Positions 44,340 through 64,000 of a DNA stretch of 64,000 nt are shown here, in pieces. The notes below the pieces were generated by a model that was not told the origin of the DNA, did not search any database, and saw nothing but the letters and a program-made list of their open reading frames with translations. Numbering within the stretch: the first letter of the stretch is position 1; each line of letters begins with the position of its first letter. This DNA is from Macrostomum hystrix (Eukaryota; Platyhelminthes; Macrostomidae): contig CATNEN010000003.1 of the NCBI GenBank assembly GCA_950097015.1, forward strand, positions 6,412,001 through 6,476,000, read 5' to 3'. A program made the position numbers and the translations under genes.

Positions 44340-45770
44340 ATAATATCGTAAGAACAACCCCGACAATGTCCTCACAACAGCCTCCAGAATATCCTCACTA
44401 CAAACCCAACAATATCCTCACAAAAAACTAAACAATATCCTCACAAAAAACTAAACAATATCCTCACAACAAACTAAACAATATCCTCACAACAAACTAA
44501 ACAATATCCTCAGAACAGCCTCAAGAATATCCTCACAACAAACAAAATAATATCCTCACAACAAACTAAACAATATCCTCACAACAAACTAAACAATATC
44601 CTCAGAACAGCCTCAAGAATATCCTCACAACAAACAAAATAATATCCTCACAACAAACTAAACAATATCCTCACAACAAACTAAACAATATCCTCACAAC
44701 AAACTAAACAATATCCTCACAACAAACTAAACAATATCCTCACAACAAACTAAACAATATCCTCACAACAAACTAAACAATATCCTCACAACAAACTAAA
44801 CAATATCCTCACAACAAACTAAACAATATCCTCACAACAAACTAAACAATGTCCTCACAACAAACTAAACAGGATCCTCACAACAAACTAAACAGGATCC
44901 TCACAACAAACTAAACAATATCCTCACAACAAACTAAATAATATCCTCACAACAAACTAAACAATATCCTCACAACAAACTAAACAATATCCTCACAACA
45001 AACTAAACAATATCCTCACAACAAACTAAACAATATCCTCACAACAAACTAAACAATATCCTCACAACAAACTAAATAATATCCTAACAACAAACTAAAT
45101 AATATCCTCACAACAAACTAAACAGGATCCTCACAACAAACTAAACAATATCCTCACAACAAACTAAACAGGATCCTCACAACAAACTAAACAGGATCCT
45201 CACAACAAACTAAACAGGATCCTCACAACAAACTAAACAATATCCTCACTACAAACTAAACAATATCCTCACTACAAACTAAACAATATCCTCACAACAA
45301 ACTAAACAGGATCCTCACAACAAACTAAACAGGATCCTCACAACAAACTAAACAATATCCTCACAACAAACTAAACAGGATCCTCACAACAAACTAAACA
45401 GGATCCTCACAACAAACTAAACAATATCCTCACTACAAACTAAACAGGATCCTCACAACAAACTAAACAGGATCCTCACAACAAACTAAACAGGATCCTC
45501 ACAACAAACTAAACAGGATCCTCACAACAAACTAAACAGGATCCTCACAACAAACTAAACAATATCCTCACTACAAACTAAACAATATCCTCACTACAAA
45601 CTAAACAATATCCTCACAACAAACTAAACAGGATCCTCACAACAAACTAAACAGGATCCTCACAACAAACTAAACAGGATCCTCACAACAAACTAAACAG
45701 GATCCTCACAACAAACTAAACAATATCCTCACTACAAACTAAACAGGATCCTCACAACAGCCTTATAACA
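44340..45770 (+). repeat. 23-bp minisatellite
   Basis: About 60 copies with core ATCCTCACAACAAACTAAAC followed by AAT, or AGG in a variant that creates GGATCC. The AGG variant is rare in the left half and dominates 45120-45770. Confidence 0.97.
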
Positions 45771-46900
45771 AACTCCAAAGCATCAGTAAAATTTCATATT
45801 CTGAGGAATGAATCAGAATTGGAGAACATTTAATTAAATTTCAAACTAACGCACGTATACTCGTATTTCCGGTCAGCAGTAGCTCAACTATCATTGGCAC
45901 CGAATGAAAACACACCGAGAATGTGAGTCTACTCAAAAATTGCCAAACTCAATAAGCCCATCTCGGCCCAATTTAATCTTAATAGTCTCTCTTCAGTTTC
46001 CGTTTGGCTTTGCAAAATTGAATCCCCATCCGTTGGGATTCTGGAAAGGTTGTGCCTTTCCTTCTTCATCTAATAGTGTTTAACTTGAAGAGAGCTGTAA
46101 AAAATGATGAAGAGAATTGAGACTGAGCCAGTAATGAGATGGAAGCTCTGTTGAATTGCCGACCTCAAAGAGGGGACGAATCTTTTTGTCCCCAACAAAA
46201 TCGAGCTCCCCCTGATGCCTCTTATTAAGCTCGCCATTTCCCGATGTGGGACTCCTAGTTCTTTGAGCAGTCTGCCGTTATGAAACAACCAGAAAATTCG
46301 TATTTCGCTCGTAGCCACAGGCGGATTTCGCTTTACCGAGGAAGCCAAATTCAATGCGGACGACTGGCTGGCTGGATGCTGAGTTGGTAGGGGGGGTATA
46401 ACTGCATCATCAAAAGATGAATTTATTGGAAATATGCTTCATAGCCTGGCACGGCTGCTGCAGCAGAGGGGGGATTTTAATCCCAGCGATTTAACACGCA
46501 TCAGTAAGCTGAAGCAGCATGAAATCGATTTCGATTATTTAGTATCCCGCCTATATAGAAGAGCAGAATTTCGTTAGGGATTACCTGACGCCAGTTCCAG
46601 TGAATTCGGTAACTAAGCCAATATACTGAGGCATTGGCCATTGTGAAATACTCGATAATTCTTCTCTTCTTCTGGCCTAGGTTAACAGAGGGAATATAGA
46701 CAAGAGCAGGCGCATAATTCCTTAACCAATGAGTGAGACCCTGCCTTCGGGCCGGACATTAAATCTGACATTGAAATTCTTATATTGACTTTTTTCTGGG
46801 AGAAGAAATCTTTTAATTGAGAAGCTTTTTTTCTGATGCTACGCAGAAATTCGATTTTCCGTTAGACAATTCAAATTTTATTCCCATTTCTTACAAAGGA
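45771..46900. other. Unique intergenic DNA
   Basis: About 1.1 kb with no recognised gene. A 94-codon minus-strand frame at 46070-46354 has no identifiable domain. Confidence 0.45.
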
Positions 46901-46974
46901 TATTACTAGCTATCAAGGTGAATACGGCTGGCTAGACTTGGGAAACTGCTGATTCAATCCCGGTCTCCTTCTCC

Positions 46975-47045
46975 GTTTCAACTCAAGTGCCTCCAGGGAG
47001 TAGACTTGGCATTGGTGGGTCCTGAGTTCGAATCCACCATTTTCG
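46975..47045 (+). mobile_element. Possible tRNA-like SINE head
   Basis: A good box B (GTTCGAATCC, 47026-47035) is bracketed by GCCTC and GAGGC, which could pair as an acceptor stem 61 nt apart. The D and T stems do not fold well, so it is not a real tRNA. A second box B-like GATTCAATCCC is 80 nt upstream. Confidence 0.3.
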
Positions 47046-47049
47046 AGGC

Positions 47050-47900
47050 CTTTTATATTTAAACACTGAGGAGACCGGAGAAATCCGGACTTAGGGGGAG
47101 TATGTTCATGGTTTCTAGACGAAGGAAAGACAGGGCATGATGTACAACCTTGCGTCTACTAACTAGCCGATATGTATCGAAATACTCACAATTGAAGAGT
47201 TTGTTGGGCAGTTTTCTTTGAACTCAAAGCGAAATCGGACACGCACGAGCAGATAAACAAAGCATAATTTAGTGCATTCGAGGAAAAAACTCTTTGTCGA
47301 GCAGTTTTTTGATAGCCGTGTGTCAAAAAAAGACCAAAGCGACGTTAAGCAAAGCTCGGTGCCGGTGCCCTGACAACAACCAGTTGCTATGCGGGCCATT
47401 TCTGTCTTTTGATGCTTCTGTGCCGTCTAAAGCGTTTAATTTTTGCTTTGTTATTTTACAGGGCCGCTTGCCCACAATGCGACCCTCTGCCCACTCCAGT
47501 TTTGCCAAAGAATCCCCAATCTCTCTTGTTTTTGGTTTGCATCTTTGCTTTGACAATGTCTTCTCAAACATGCCAAATCCATATCGCTGAATTCCTTTGA
47601 TATTAGGGGGCTGAGTGCTTTAATACTGATAGGATAGTGGCTACAAGATAATGACTAAATGGCAAAGTGAGTGACACACATACGTATTAGCAGATCAAAT
47701 TATATTGCACTTTCAGAGTCAACCATTATTTCGTTATGGTCTAAAAACATGCCATTCCATAATTATCTTTGCAGTAAAATGAAGCCAAACTACGACGACC
47801 ATCTCCTCACATGTAAAAAAGACTGAAGTCTATTAATGTCAATCTGAATAAAATTCTGACGACAAGCAAAAGCGATATACATTTTTATTAAGTTTTCTAA
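47050..47900. other. Unique intergenic DNA
   Basis: About 0.85 kb; overlapping short frames on both strands lack coding character. Confidence 0.45.
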
Positions 47901-47904
47901 ATAT

Positions 47905-48190
47905 TAGCTTTAATGTACATCGACTAGCGACAATCTCCCTCCGTTTCCAAAGACGAAATTCAGTGTACATCGATCAGAACGACCTTCCTCCATTTCTAAC
48001 CATTAGCCTCAATGTACACTGACCAGCAACAACCTCGCTCCGTTTCTAAAAACGAAACTCAATGTACACTGACCAGCGACAACCTCCCTCCATTTATAAG
48101 ATGAGATTCGATGTACATTGACCAGCGATAACCTCCCTCCGTTTCATAAGATGAGATTTAATGTAGATTGACCAGCGACTACCGCCATAC
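47905..48190 (+). repeat. About 50-55-bp diverged minisatellite
   Basis: Five to six copies with cores TGTACATTGACCAGCGA and CCTCCCTCCGTTT. Divergence is higher than in the other arrays of this region. Confidence 0.7.
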
Positions 48191-49695
48191 GTTCCTAGCG
48201 ACAAAGTAAACAGTTATTATTATACAAGTATTAAAAAACTCGTTTTAAGCATTTTTCTATTGACGCTATGAAAAATCTGCTATGAAATTATATTTCATAT
48301 GGTCGCTAGCTAATAAAATATAGATAATAAGCTAGAATTGCGTGGTCTATTCGACTTTGCAGGGAATTGTGAATTTCTGTCGTCCACTCTTCATCCGATC
48401 AGATGTTAAGAAGATTAAGAGGATTACAGAATGCCACAATTTCGTGTAGCTCTCCCCCAACCACCACTTGGCTTAACTACTCAATCTATGCATCTTCTAC
48501 TCAACTCTTGTCTCTCACGAATTCCCACAACTCAAACTCAAAGTCTAGATCTTGCTTGCGTTTCGAATGAAAATAAATTATTTGAAAAGTGCCAGGAGTG
48601 TGCCGACAAAATTTGAGAAATTATTTCTTTGCAAAATTGTGATGGGTCGAGCCCGACAATCAGGTATCAAATCACATGGATATTTTTGCTTAAATTGGGA
48701 CTTTTTTATCGATCAATTTCGCAGAATTGTCTCAAAATATTGGGTGCCAGATTGGATTGTGGAGGGGATAATTTAGGATTAGGATAAAAATGGGATTAAC
48801 TAGATTTAGGATTTTCGCTCATGAATGCCAAACGATCAAGAGAGCTTGTCATGCGATCCTGTCGTGGGTTAGGGAATTATAAAAATATCTGTAGTCAACC
48901 GATTGGGAATTGATTGCCAATGCTGCATCCATTGCCACGAGTTCTCTTATCAATTATCTTTATCTTTCCCTATCGCTCTTCCCACTTCCTTCTTCCCCAA
49001 TCCTTCTTCCCCTTGTTCCTTTGTTATCCTTCTTTACTTTCCCTTTTGTTCTTTGACACGCATTGAAGTTTAGTCTATGGTACAAACCCGCCCTATCTTC
49101 ACTTCGTTCTGCCAGTGATGCTTGCCCCTTATTTAAAGCTACACATATTGCCCTGCTTATTCACCCTTGAGATGATTTGACTATTTGAAATGCTAGAATA
49201 ACAAAATAGACTAGCAACCGGTTCTTCCTTCCCAAATACGAACTCGTGTCAGATATCACATTCTTCCTCTCCTTCTTCTCCTATCCTTCTTCCCCATGAT
49301 CCAAACCTGCTTGACTTGTCAGCTCTAGAAATTCTAGCGAGAAACTTGTGCATTGTTTACTCACCTAAGAATTAGGTTAGGGATAAAATCGTCTAGAACA
49401 ATTTTCAGTTCTTCCCAAACAAGTGAGCGAAAATGCACTGTTTAGACTGAGGTCAAGCTTCAGATATAGTAAGGAAAATCTAAATGCGTGTAGAAATTCA
49501 GCAAATCAATGTCAAACTGACTCAAATCCATCAATCATAACAGACTTAGATAAACTTCATCGGAGGCGTGAGACACCAAAACAGAAAAATCTCAAGTTAA
49601 ATCAGGGATTTAAACTATCTCGATTCACAGGTTTCAAGTATTTGATTTAGCTCGTACAAAATCAGGTGTGGCTCTCGTAGAATTTCGGGCGCGAT
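48191..49695. other. Unique intergenic DNA
   Basis: About 1.5 kb, no recognised gene. Pyrimidine-rich patches near 48980 and 49260 repeat CCTTCTTCCCC-like strings. Confidence 0.45.
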
Positions 49696-49699
49696 GTAT

Positions 49700-50450
49700 G
49701 GGCTGAAGTGAGGGCGATGCTTGGCCTGGAGTGAGGTGGATGCTTGGGCTTTAGTGAGGTGGATGCTTGGGCTGTAGTGAGGTGGATGCTTGGGCTGGAG
49801 TGAGGTGGATGCTTGCGCTGGGGTGAGGTGGATGCTTGGGCTGGAGTGAGGTGGATGCTGGGCTGGAGTGAGGTGGATGCTTGGGCTGGAGTGAGGTGGA
49901 TGCTTGGGCTGGAGTGAGGTGGATGCTGGGCTGGAGCGAGGTGGATGCTGGGCTGGATGCTTGGGCTGGAGTGAGGTGGATGCTTGGGCTGGAGTAAGGT
50001 AGATGATTGGGCTGGAGTGAGGTGGATGCTGGGCTGGAGTGAGGTGGATGCTTGGGCTGGATGCTTGGGCTGGAGTGAGGTGGATGCTTGGGCTGGAGTG
50101 AGGTAGATGCTTGGGCTGGAGTGAGGTGGATGCTGGGCTGGAGTGAGGTGGATGCTTGGGCTGGAGTGAGGTGGATGCTGGGCTGGAGTGAGGTGGATGC
50201 TTGGGCTGGATGCTTGGGCTGGAGTGAGGTGGATGCTTGGGCTGGAGTGAGGTGGATGATTGGGCTGGAGTGAGATGGATGCTGGGCTGTAGTGAGATGG
50301 ATGCTTGGGCTGGATGCTTGGGCTGGAGTGAGGTGGATGCTTGGGCTGGAGTGAGGTGGATGCTTGGGCTGGAGTGAGGTGGATGCTTGGGCTGGAGTGA
50401 GGTGGATGCTTGGGCTGGAGTGAGGTGGATGCTGGGCTGGAGTGAGGTGT
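49700..50450 (+). repeat. About 23-bp minisatellite upstream of lectin exon
   Basis: About 32 copies with core GGATGCTTGGGCTGGAGTG; some units lack 1 nt (GGATGCTGGG) and some are truncated to GGATGCTTGGGCT. Purine-rich on the + strand. Confidence 0.95.
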
Positions 50451-50773
50451 ATGTGTTGGATTTGGATTTATTGGGTTTATTCTTTATAAAATTCTGCGTT
50501 CTTTGGGATTATAGATTTCATATTTGAAATATATTCATTAGCTTTTTTGCATCTATCTTATACTGTATAGAGAAAATTCAAATTTCTTAAATGACTGACA
50601 GATCTCAGAAATATCTCTATTATTTTATCTGAGAGACTTAACAGCTGAATTAAACTGACAGCCAAATTCTAGCTGTCAAATATTTTCAATTACATTCCTT
50701 GCATATTAGACAAATAAAAATTGGACTGGCCTATCCGCTGAGTTCTCAAAGATTTCTCCCATAATTTTAACAG
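50451..50773 (+). other. Probable intron before lectin exon
   Basis: AT-rich, ending in an acceptor-like TTTTAACAG at 50765-50773. No upstream coding exon was recognised. Confidence 0.4.
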
Positions 50774-51587
50774 TGTCGATTTCGCTAATTGGTTGCCAAC
50801 TGGTTGGTACTCAACGGGCTTCGTAGCGTTGATGTGGTTGACTGCGCTTCCAGGTTGTTGGAATGTGACACTGGAGGAGACCTCCCAGCCGCAGCTTCGG
50901 CCATGCAATAGAGCTGCAGAATTCGCTGCAATCGACGGTTCTTTGTGCATCAAGCAAGATTTCGTTTGGACTATAAGCACCTGTCTGACTCATTCGGGCT
51001 GTTCAATGCTGTGCAGCAGGGAGCAGCGCTGCCAGGCCTTCACCATGGCTGACGGTCCGTGTCAGCTGTTCGTGTTCGACAAGTGCAGCAAGTCGGTGAG
51101 GAACTGCAGCTGCTCCAGGAGAGGCCAGGTGTTTGTGAAGCAGCTGCCGGGACTCGACGCTGGCCAGCTGTGTCCGACTGGCTACGGAGACGGCCTGTGC
51201 GGAGTGAAGTACAAGCTGTACAACGGCACCGGGAAATGGTTTGCGAGCAAGCAGAAGTGCGAGTCAGAGAGCGGTCTGGTGATCATGGCCGATGTGATGA
51301 GCCCGGTGGAAATGAATCACCTGAACGAATTTCGAGATCGGCACTGCCCCGGTGGGACAGTCTGGCTCGGAGGCTGCCGGACCGCGAAAAATCAGTACCG
51401 CGGGAGTGGCTGGCACTGGGTCGCCTGCAACATTAGCCTGAATGATGAACTCTGGGGCACTGTAGAATCAACTTCAAGTGTTGACCTTAGAGACGCCGTC
51501 GGATTCTCTCAGGCCAACCTGACAGAGTTCTCTGAAACATCCGATCTGCCAACTGGGGTCGTGTGCGAGTGCCTGCATCCGTTCTAG
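50774..51587 (+). CDS. PAN / C-type-lectin-like secreted protein (5' incomplete)
   Basis: Predicted extracellular or membrane-anchored protein of about 265 visible residues. A hydrophobic segment (FVALMWLTALPG) looks like a signal peptide core or anchor. Next is a Cys-rich region (CLTHSGCSMLCSREQRC, then CQAFTMADGPCQLF) in the style of PAN/apple domains, and CSKSVRNCSCSRRGQVF. A C-type-lectin-like fold follows, with KWFASKQKCESESGL, TVWLGGCRTAKNQ, WHWVACNISLNDELWG and a final CECLHPF. The canonical calcium-binding EPN/QPD and WND triads are not evident, so sugar binding is uncertain. No ATG precedes the hydrophobic segment in frame; the first in-frame ATG (50832) cuts through it. The start is therefore probably in an unseen upstream exon. 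The stop is TAG at 51585-51587. Confidence 0.65.
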
Positions 51588-51990
51588 TTGATTGGCTTGC
51601 AAAGGTGTATTGAATGAATTGGCACTTCTACCTCTTGAATTTCTGGATAGTGCGGTACAAAACTTTCTCGTATTGAAATCGAAATTAACAAAAATTATCG
51701 TCAATTCAAAGAACACTCAATTCGCTTAGTTGAGAACAAAAAGCATGCAAAAATTGCTGGATTAGAAAAACAGTTTTTAGTTTATTGTATTTTTTCCTTG
51801 AAATGAATACATTTATTTTCAAGTTGTGCACGAGGCAAGTGTGAAGAAAGCTAATAACATTCAAGTGAAAATAAACACGAGAATAAAGAAAATAAATCAA
51901 ACGGCCTTCAAAAAGCTGTACTATTACTTTATCGAAAATCAAAATGAAACTGAAAAATAAACATGACAGCGAGCAAAATATGTAGAAAAG
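51588..51990. other. Lectin 3' flank
   Basis: AT-rich, with several AATAAA strings between 51868 and 51960 that could end the lectin transcript. No gene recognised. Confidence 0.45.
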
Positions 51991-51994
51991 GGAA

Positions 51995-52295
51995 TGAGGT
52001 GGGCAATATGGCGGGTGTCGGGCACTGGGAGTGAGGTGGATGCGCAGGGAGTGAGGCGGGTGTCGGGAACTGGGAGTGAGGTGGATGCGCAGGGAGTGAG
52101 GCGGGTGTCGGGCACAGGGAGTGAGGTGGATGCGCAGGGAGTGAGGCGGGTGTCGGGCACAGGGAGTGAGGTGAGGTGGATGCGCAGGGAGTGAGGCGGA
52201 TGTCGGGCACAGCTAGTGAGGTGGGTGACAGGCGCAGGGAGTGGGGCGGGTTCCAATCGAAGGGACTGAGGGTGGGTGTTGGGCGCAGGGAGTGA
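51995..52295 (+). repeat. About 44-bp minisatellite
   Basis: About six copies with core GGGAGTGAGGTGGATGCGCA followed by a GGCGGGTGTCGGGCAC half. Its GAGTGAGGTGGATGC half is also the core of the array at 49700-50450, 1.5 kb away on the other side of the lectin exon. Confidence 0.9.
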
Positions 52296-52965
52296 GTTGG
52301 TTTTGAGTACGCATCGTCGCGAATGCATACTTTACGCATCAGCAAATTAGGTAACTTCTGATGCCAAATCTTTTATAAACCAAGAATTATCTATAATGCA
52401 CTGTGAATGAGGCAATCAATCTGCCATACTGAATAGCTCGTGCACTACACGGTACTAAGCGGGCAGTACAAAATATTGATGCGATATCCGGGCATCCACC
52501 CATTCGATGTCTAGTACAAACCTTACTATAAAAAACTGATATTAAATTATTACAAAATAGCGCTCGGGTGTTGCAAAATAAATCAGACAAGGGACGAAAA
52601 AAGAAGGGTGCCAAATTCTACTTTCAGTAGCATGAGGAGAAACCGATCTGCGCTTGAGACTGTTGTGCATTCGGAGCACAGGTAAACGTGTGAAAAGCTT
52701 CCATTTAACTATAGAGTAGAACGGGGAGAAGGGATGAGGGAAAATTGAGTGCCAAAGGTAGTTTTTTTCAGTTCCCTAAGCTCTGTCAATTATCCCTAGT
52801 CAGACAGGTAGAACGAGTTGGGCCAATTTCAACAGATCAGACCTCATTGACTGATTTCGATAGACCAGGCGGACAAGATCTTGTGGCAGACGCATTCTGC
52901 AATGACGTAAGGAGTTTCAATGAATTTCTAAGGTTTAAGGCACAGCCAGCACAGACAGTAATACT
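52296..52965. other. Spacer downstream of zinc-finger gene
   Basis: About 0.67 kb; no exon supported on either strand. Confidence 0.4.
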
Positions 52966-52969
52966 TGAG

Positions 52970-53445
52970 ATCCCAACTGGAAATATTGAAAATCCCAATA
53001 GTAAAGATGAAAATCTCAATAGTAAAGATCTAAATCCCAATAGTAATAATCAACATCCCAACTGTAAATATCGAAATCCTAAATGCAAATATCGAAATCC
53101 CAACTGTAAATATCGATATCCCAATAGTAAAGATCTAAATCCCAACTGCAAATTTCGAAATCGAAACTGTAAATATCGAAATCCCAACGGTAAATATCGA
53201 AATCCCAACTGTAAATATAAAAATCCTAACTGTAAATATAAAAATCCCAACTGTAAATATCGAAATCCCAACGGTAAATATCGAAATCCCAACTGTAAAT
53301 AAAAAAATCCCAACTGTAAATATCGAAATCCCAACTGGTAATATCAAAGTATTTACTGCACAAATCGAAATCCCAACTGTAAATATCGAAGTATTATCTG
53401 TACAAATCGAAATCCTAACTGTAAAAATTGAAATCCGGACTGAGA
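52970..53445 (+). repeat. 21-bp minisatellite, zinc-finger gene 3' flank
   Basis: About 21 copies with core AAATCCCAACTGTAAATATC, open in several frames because the unit is 21 bp. It begins about 55 nt beyond the zinc-finger gene stop and may be part of its 3' UTR. Confidence 0.93.
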
Positions 53446-53497
53446 CAATCGAAATCCCTCCTGATTAAACAAGCAACGTATTATGGAGATAAAATTC

Positions 53498-62628
<9,131 letters not shown>

Positions 62629-64000
62629 TTTAAAATAAGGGTTGAAGACAATTGGCAACACAAACGGACAATGGGTGGGACTTGGGACGATTAAGCTTTA
62701 TCTGTTTTCAAATCTAATTCAAATCTAAGCAAGCAGGCAAAATTGACAAGTTTTTCAACTGGTGGGGGCCTTCTCCGTTTTTATTTAGTCCAAGCCAGAG
62801 TATTGTGTTGAAATTTATGTGATTTCCGCTTGTAAAGAGAAGCGGAGGAAAGGATCTGGAGATAAATGAGTTAGGGGTTTGTGGGGCGGTAAGCTTCTTG
62901 GCCAGTGGAGGATAAAAGCTCTTTGGCCTGGTGGGGGCCGTTCGGCGGATTGTTTGGGGGCGTCTCTCGGTCCAGACCCGAGGGGCAAATCTGGTTGGCT
63001 GGGCCGGGCCGTGCTTTGGGGTGGCGGGTGCTGTGGGGTGGTGGGTTAGGCTTCGGGGGGTGAAATGTAAGACCCGCTGATTGCCACACACGAGTCCTGC
63101 GTCTTAAATTTTTCCAATGATGATTTTTCTCTTAGATGGCCAGCACGGCTTGTTATCAGATTGTCTCAATTATCTAGCGAAGACAATTGTTAGCTCAGAC
63201 GACCGTGACAATGCCATTGAGAAGGCGGCCTTCTTCAGAAGTTGTTAAGTTAAGCTTCTAGAGAAGTGCCTGCGTTCATTAGAAAGTGGGCAGAGAAGAG
63301 ACACACAGAACAGACCAGACAGAGAGGTGTGAAAGTGATATCACAACTGAGAGTCTTTTTAACGATTACGGAATTAGGGGCGGCCGCAAGGAAAGCCTTC
63401 AAGCTAGGTAGGCCTATTTAGTCTGGCTATTTCACACGCTCACATTAAAAAATAGAGACGAGATGAAAGACCAAAACAGCCGGCTTGAACAGGCTAGATC
63501 AAACGCCAGCCTCCGATAAACCTCAAGGCCATTTATTCGTTCAGCTGGACTTGAAAAATCAAAAAATCAAAAAGCAATCAGGCTCACCTCGCAAAGTCAG
63601 ATCTCACACGAGATAATTTGACAAACTTGCCCTTTCAATTTACCTTTTAAGCAAACAGTTTCTAAAACACAACAGTTTTCCAATATGTTCTCTGGTCTGC
63701 GATTGGGATTTCGTGTTTGGGAGGCCGCTGCCGCGCCTTTTATCCTCTCAAGAATCCGCACCAGAGAAAGCAGAGGGAGAGAGAGATGGATGGAAAGAAA
63801 AAGAGATAATCAAGAGGCATTGTCTTGTCTGTCCCTTGGTCTCGTGAAATTCCGTTGTCCACCTGTCCAACTAGGCATTGAGAATCAGATCACGGCAGCG
63901 CTGTAACAAGATTGTGAAAGATTGAAGGCACCCCCTGCCTGGCGCGCCCCGACCCCAATTAATCTTTCATGGGGGAGCCGGCCTGCTGCTGGAGGAGCCT
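62629..64000. other. 5' flank of zinc-finger gene
   Basis: Probable promoter and leader region for the minus-strand gene. No other exon is supported; open frames at 62714-63091 look like GC-rich composition. No TATA or initiator could be assigned with confidence. Confidence 0.45.

Noticed and set aside
44340-45770. CRISPR-like appearance of regular 23-bp repeats
   Set aside because: There are no unique spacers between repeats; it is a head-to-tail eukaryotic minisatellite. The same applies to the other arrays.
46070-46354. A 94-codon minus-strand frame
   Set aside because: No motif, no splice partner and no flanking coding exon.
46975-47045. A true tRNA gene
   Set aside because: Box B is good and the ends can pair, but no T or D arm folds properly and no anticodon arm is evident; kept only as a tRNA-like fragment.
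52745-53302. A 185-codon plus-strand frame with PNCKYRN repeats
   Set aside because: Its second half is the 21-bp array, open in several frames on both strands; the first half has no recognised domain.

Overview
The window is from a metazoan nuclear genome, most likely a bilaterian invertebrate (a spiralian would fit, but the species cannot be fixed from the sequence). The reasons are spliced genes with GT-AG introns, animal gene families (Acinus, GADD45, a KLF2/4-type Kruppel-like factor, a C-type lectin-like protein and a large C2H2 zinc-finger protein), a Helitron, and a tRNA-derived SINE family. Coding exons are GC-rich and sit in AT-rich DNA. Exon coordinates were built by hand from reading frame, splice consensus and phase continuity. 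No transcript evidence was available.

Layout: 1-5334, an autonomous Helitron on the + strand whose 5' end lies outside the window. 5335-9159, AT-rich non-coding DNA. 9160-15751 (+), seven 3' exons of an Acinus (ACIN1) orthologue, including the RRM and the RNPS1/SAP18-binding motif. 17447-21265 (+), a complete four-exon GADD45 gene. 21500-29215, non-coding DNA dominated by minisatellites. 30184-35276 (-), the 3' part of a KLF2/4-like gene; one coding exon has no start codon of its own and was found by splice logic. 36935-50455, about 13 kb of almost pure tandem repeats with no recognisable gene. 50774-51587 (+), the 3' exon of a PAN/C-type-lectin-like secreted protein. 53498-62628 (-), a seven-exon gene for a protein with about twelve C2H2 fingers. 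62629-64000, its 5' flank.

The dominant feature is about thirty different minisatellite families with units of about 16-55 bp. By my hand-drawn boundaries they cover roughly 24 kb of the 64 kb. They lie between exons and between genes, never inside the exons. Of the 17 introns I could delimit, only the three shortest (75-93 bp) are repeat-free; every one above about 200 bp contains its own private array or a SINE copy, and a 153-bp intron holds a three-copy mini-array. Intron length here therefore reflects local minisatellite birth. Several arrays share short cores (GGGATTTC, TCTAACAGGTG, TGTACAT) although their full units are unrelated.

No operon-like organisation is seen. Acinus and GADD45 are tandem (+), KLF converges on GADD45, and the zinc-finger gene converges on the lectin gene. 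The gene set mixes RNA processing, stress signalling, two transcription factors and a secreted protein, with no obvious shared pathway. The most interesting observation is the one-intron, one-array pattern, not a gene cluster.
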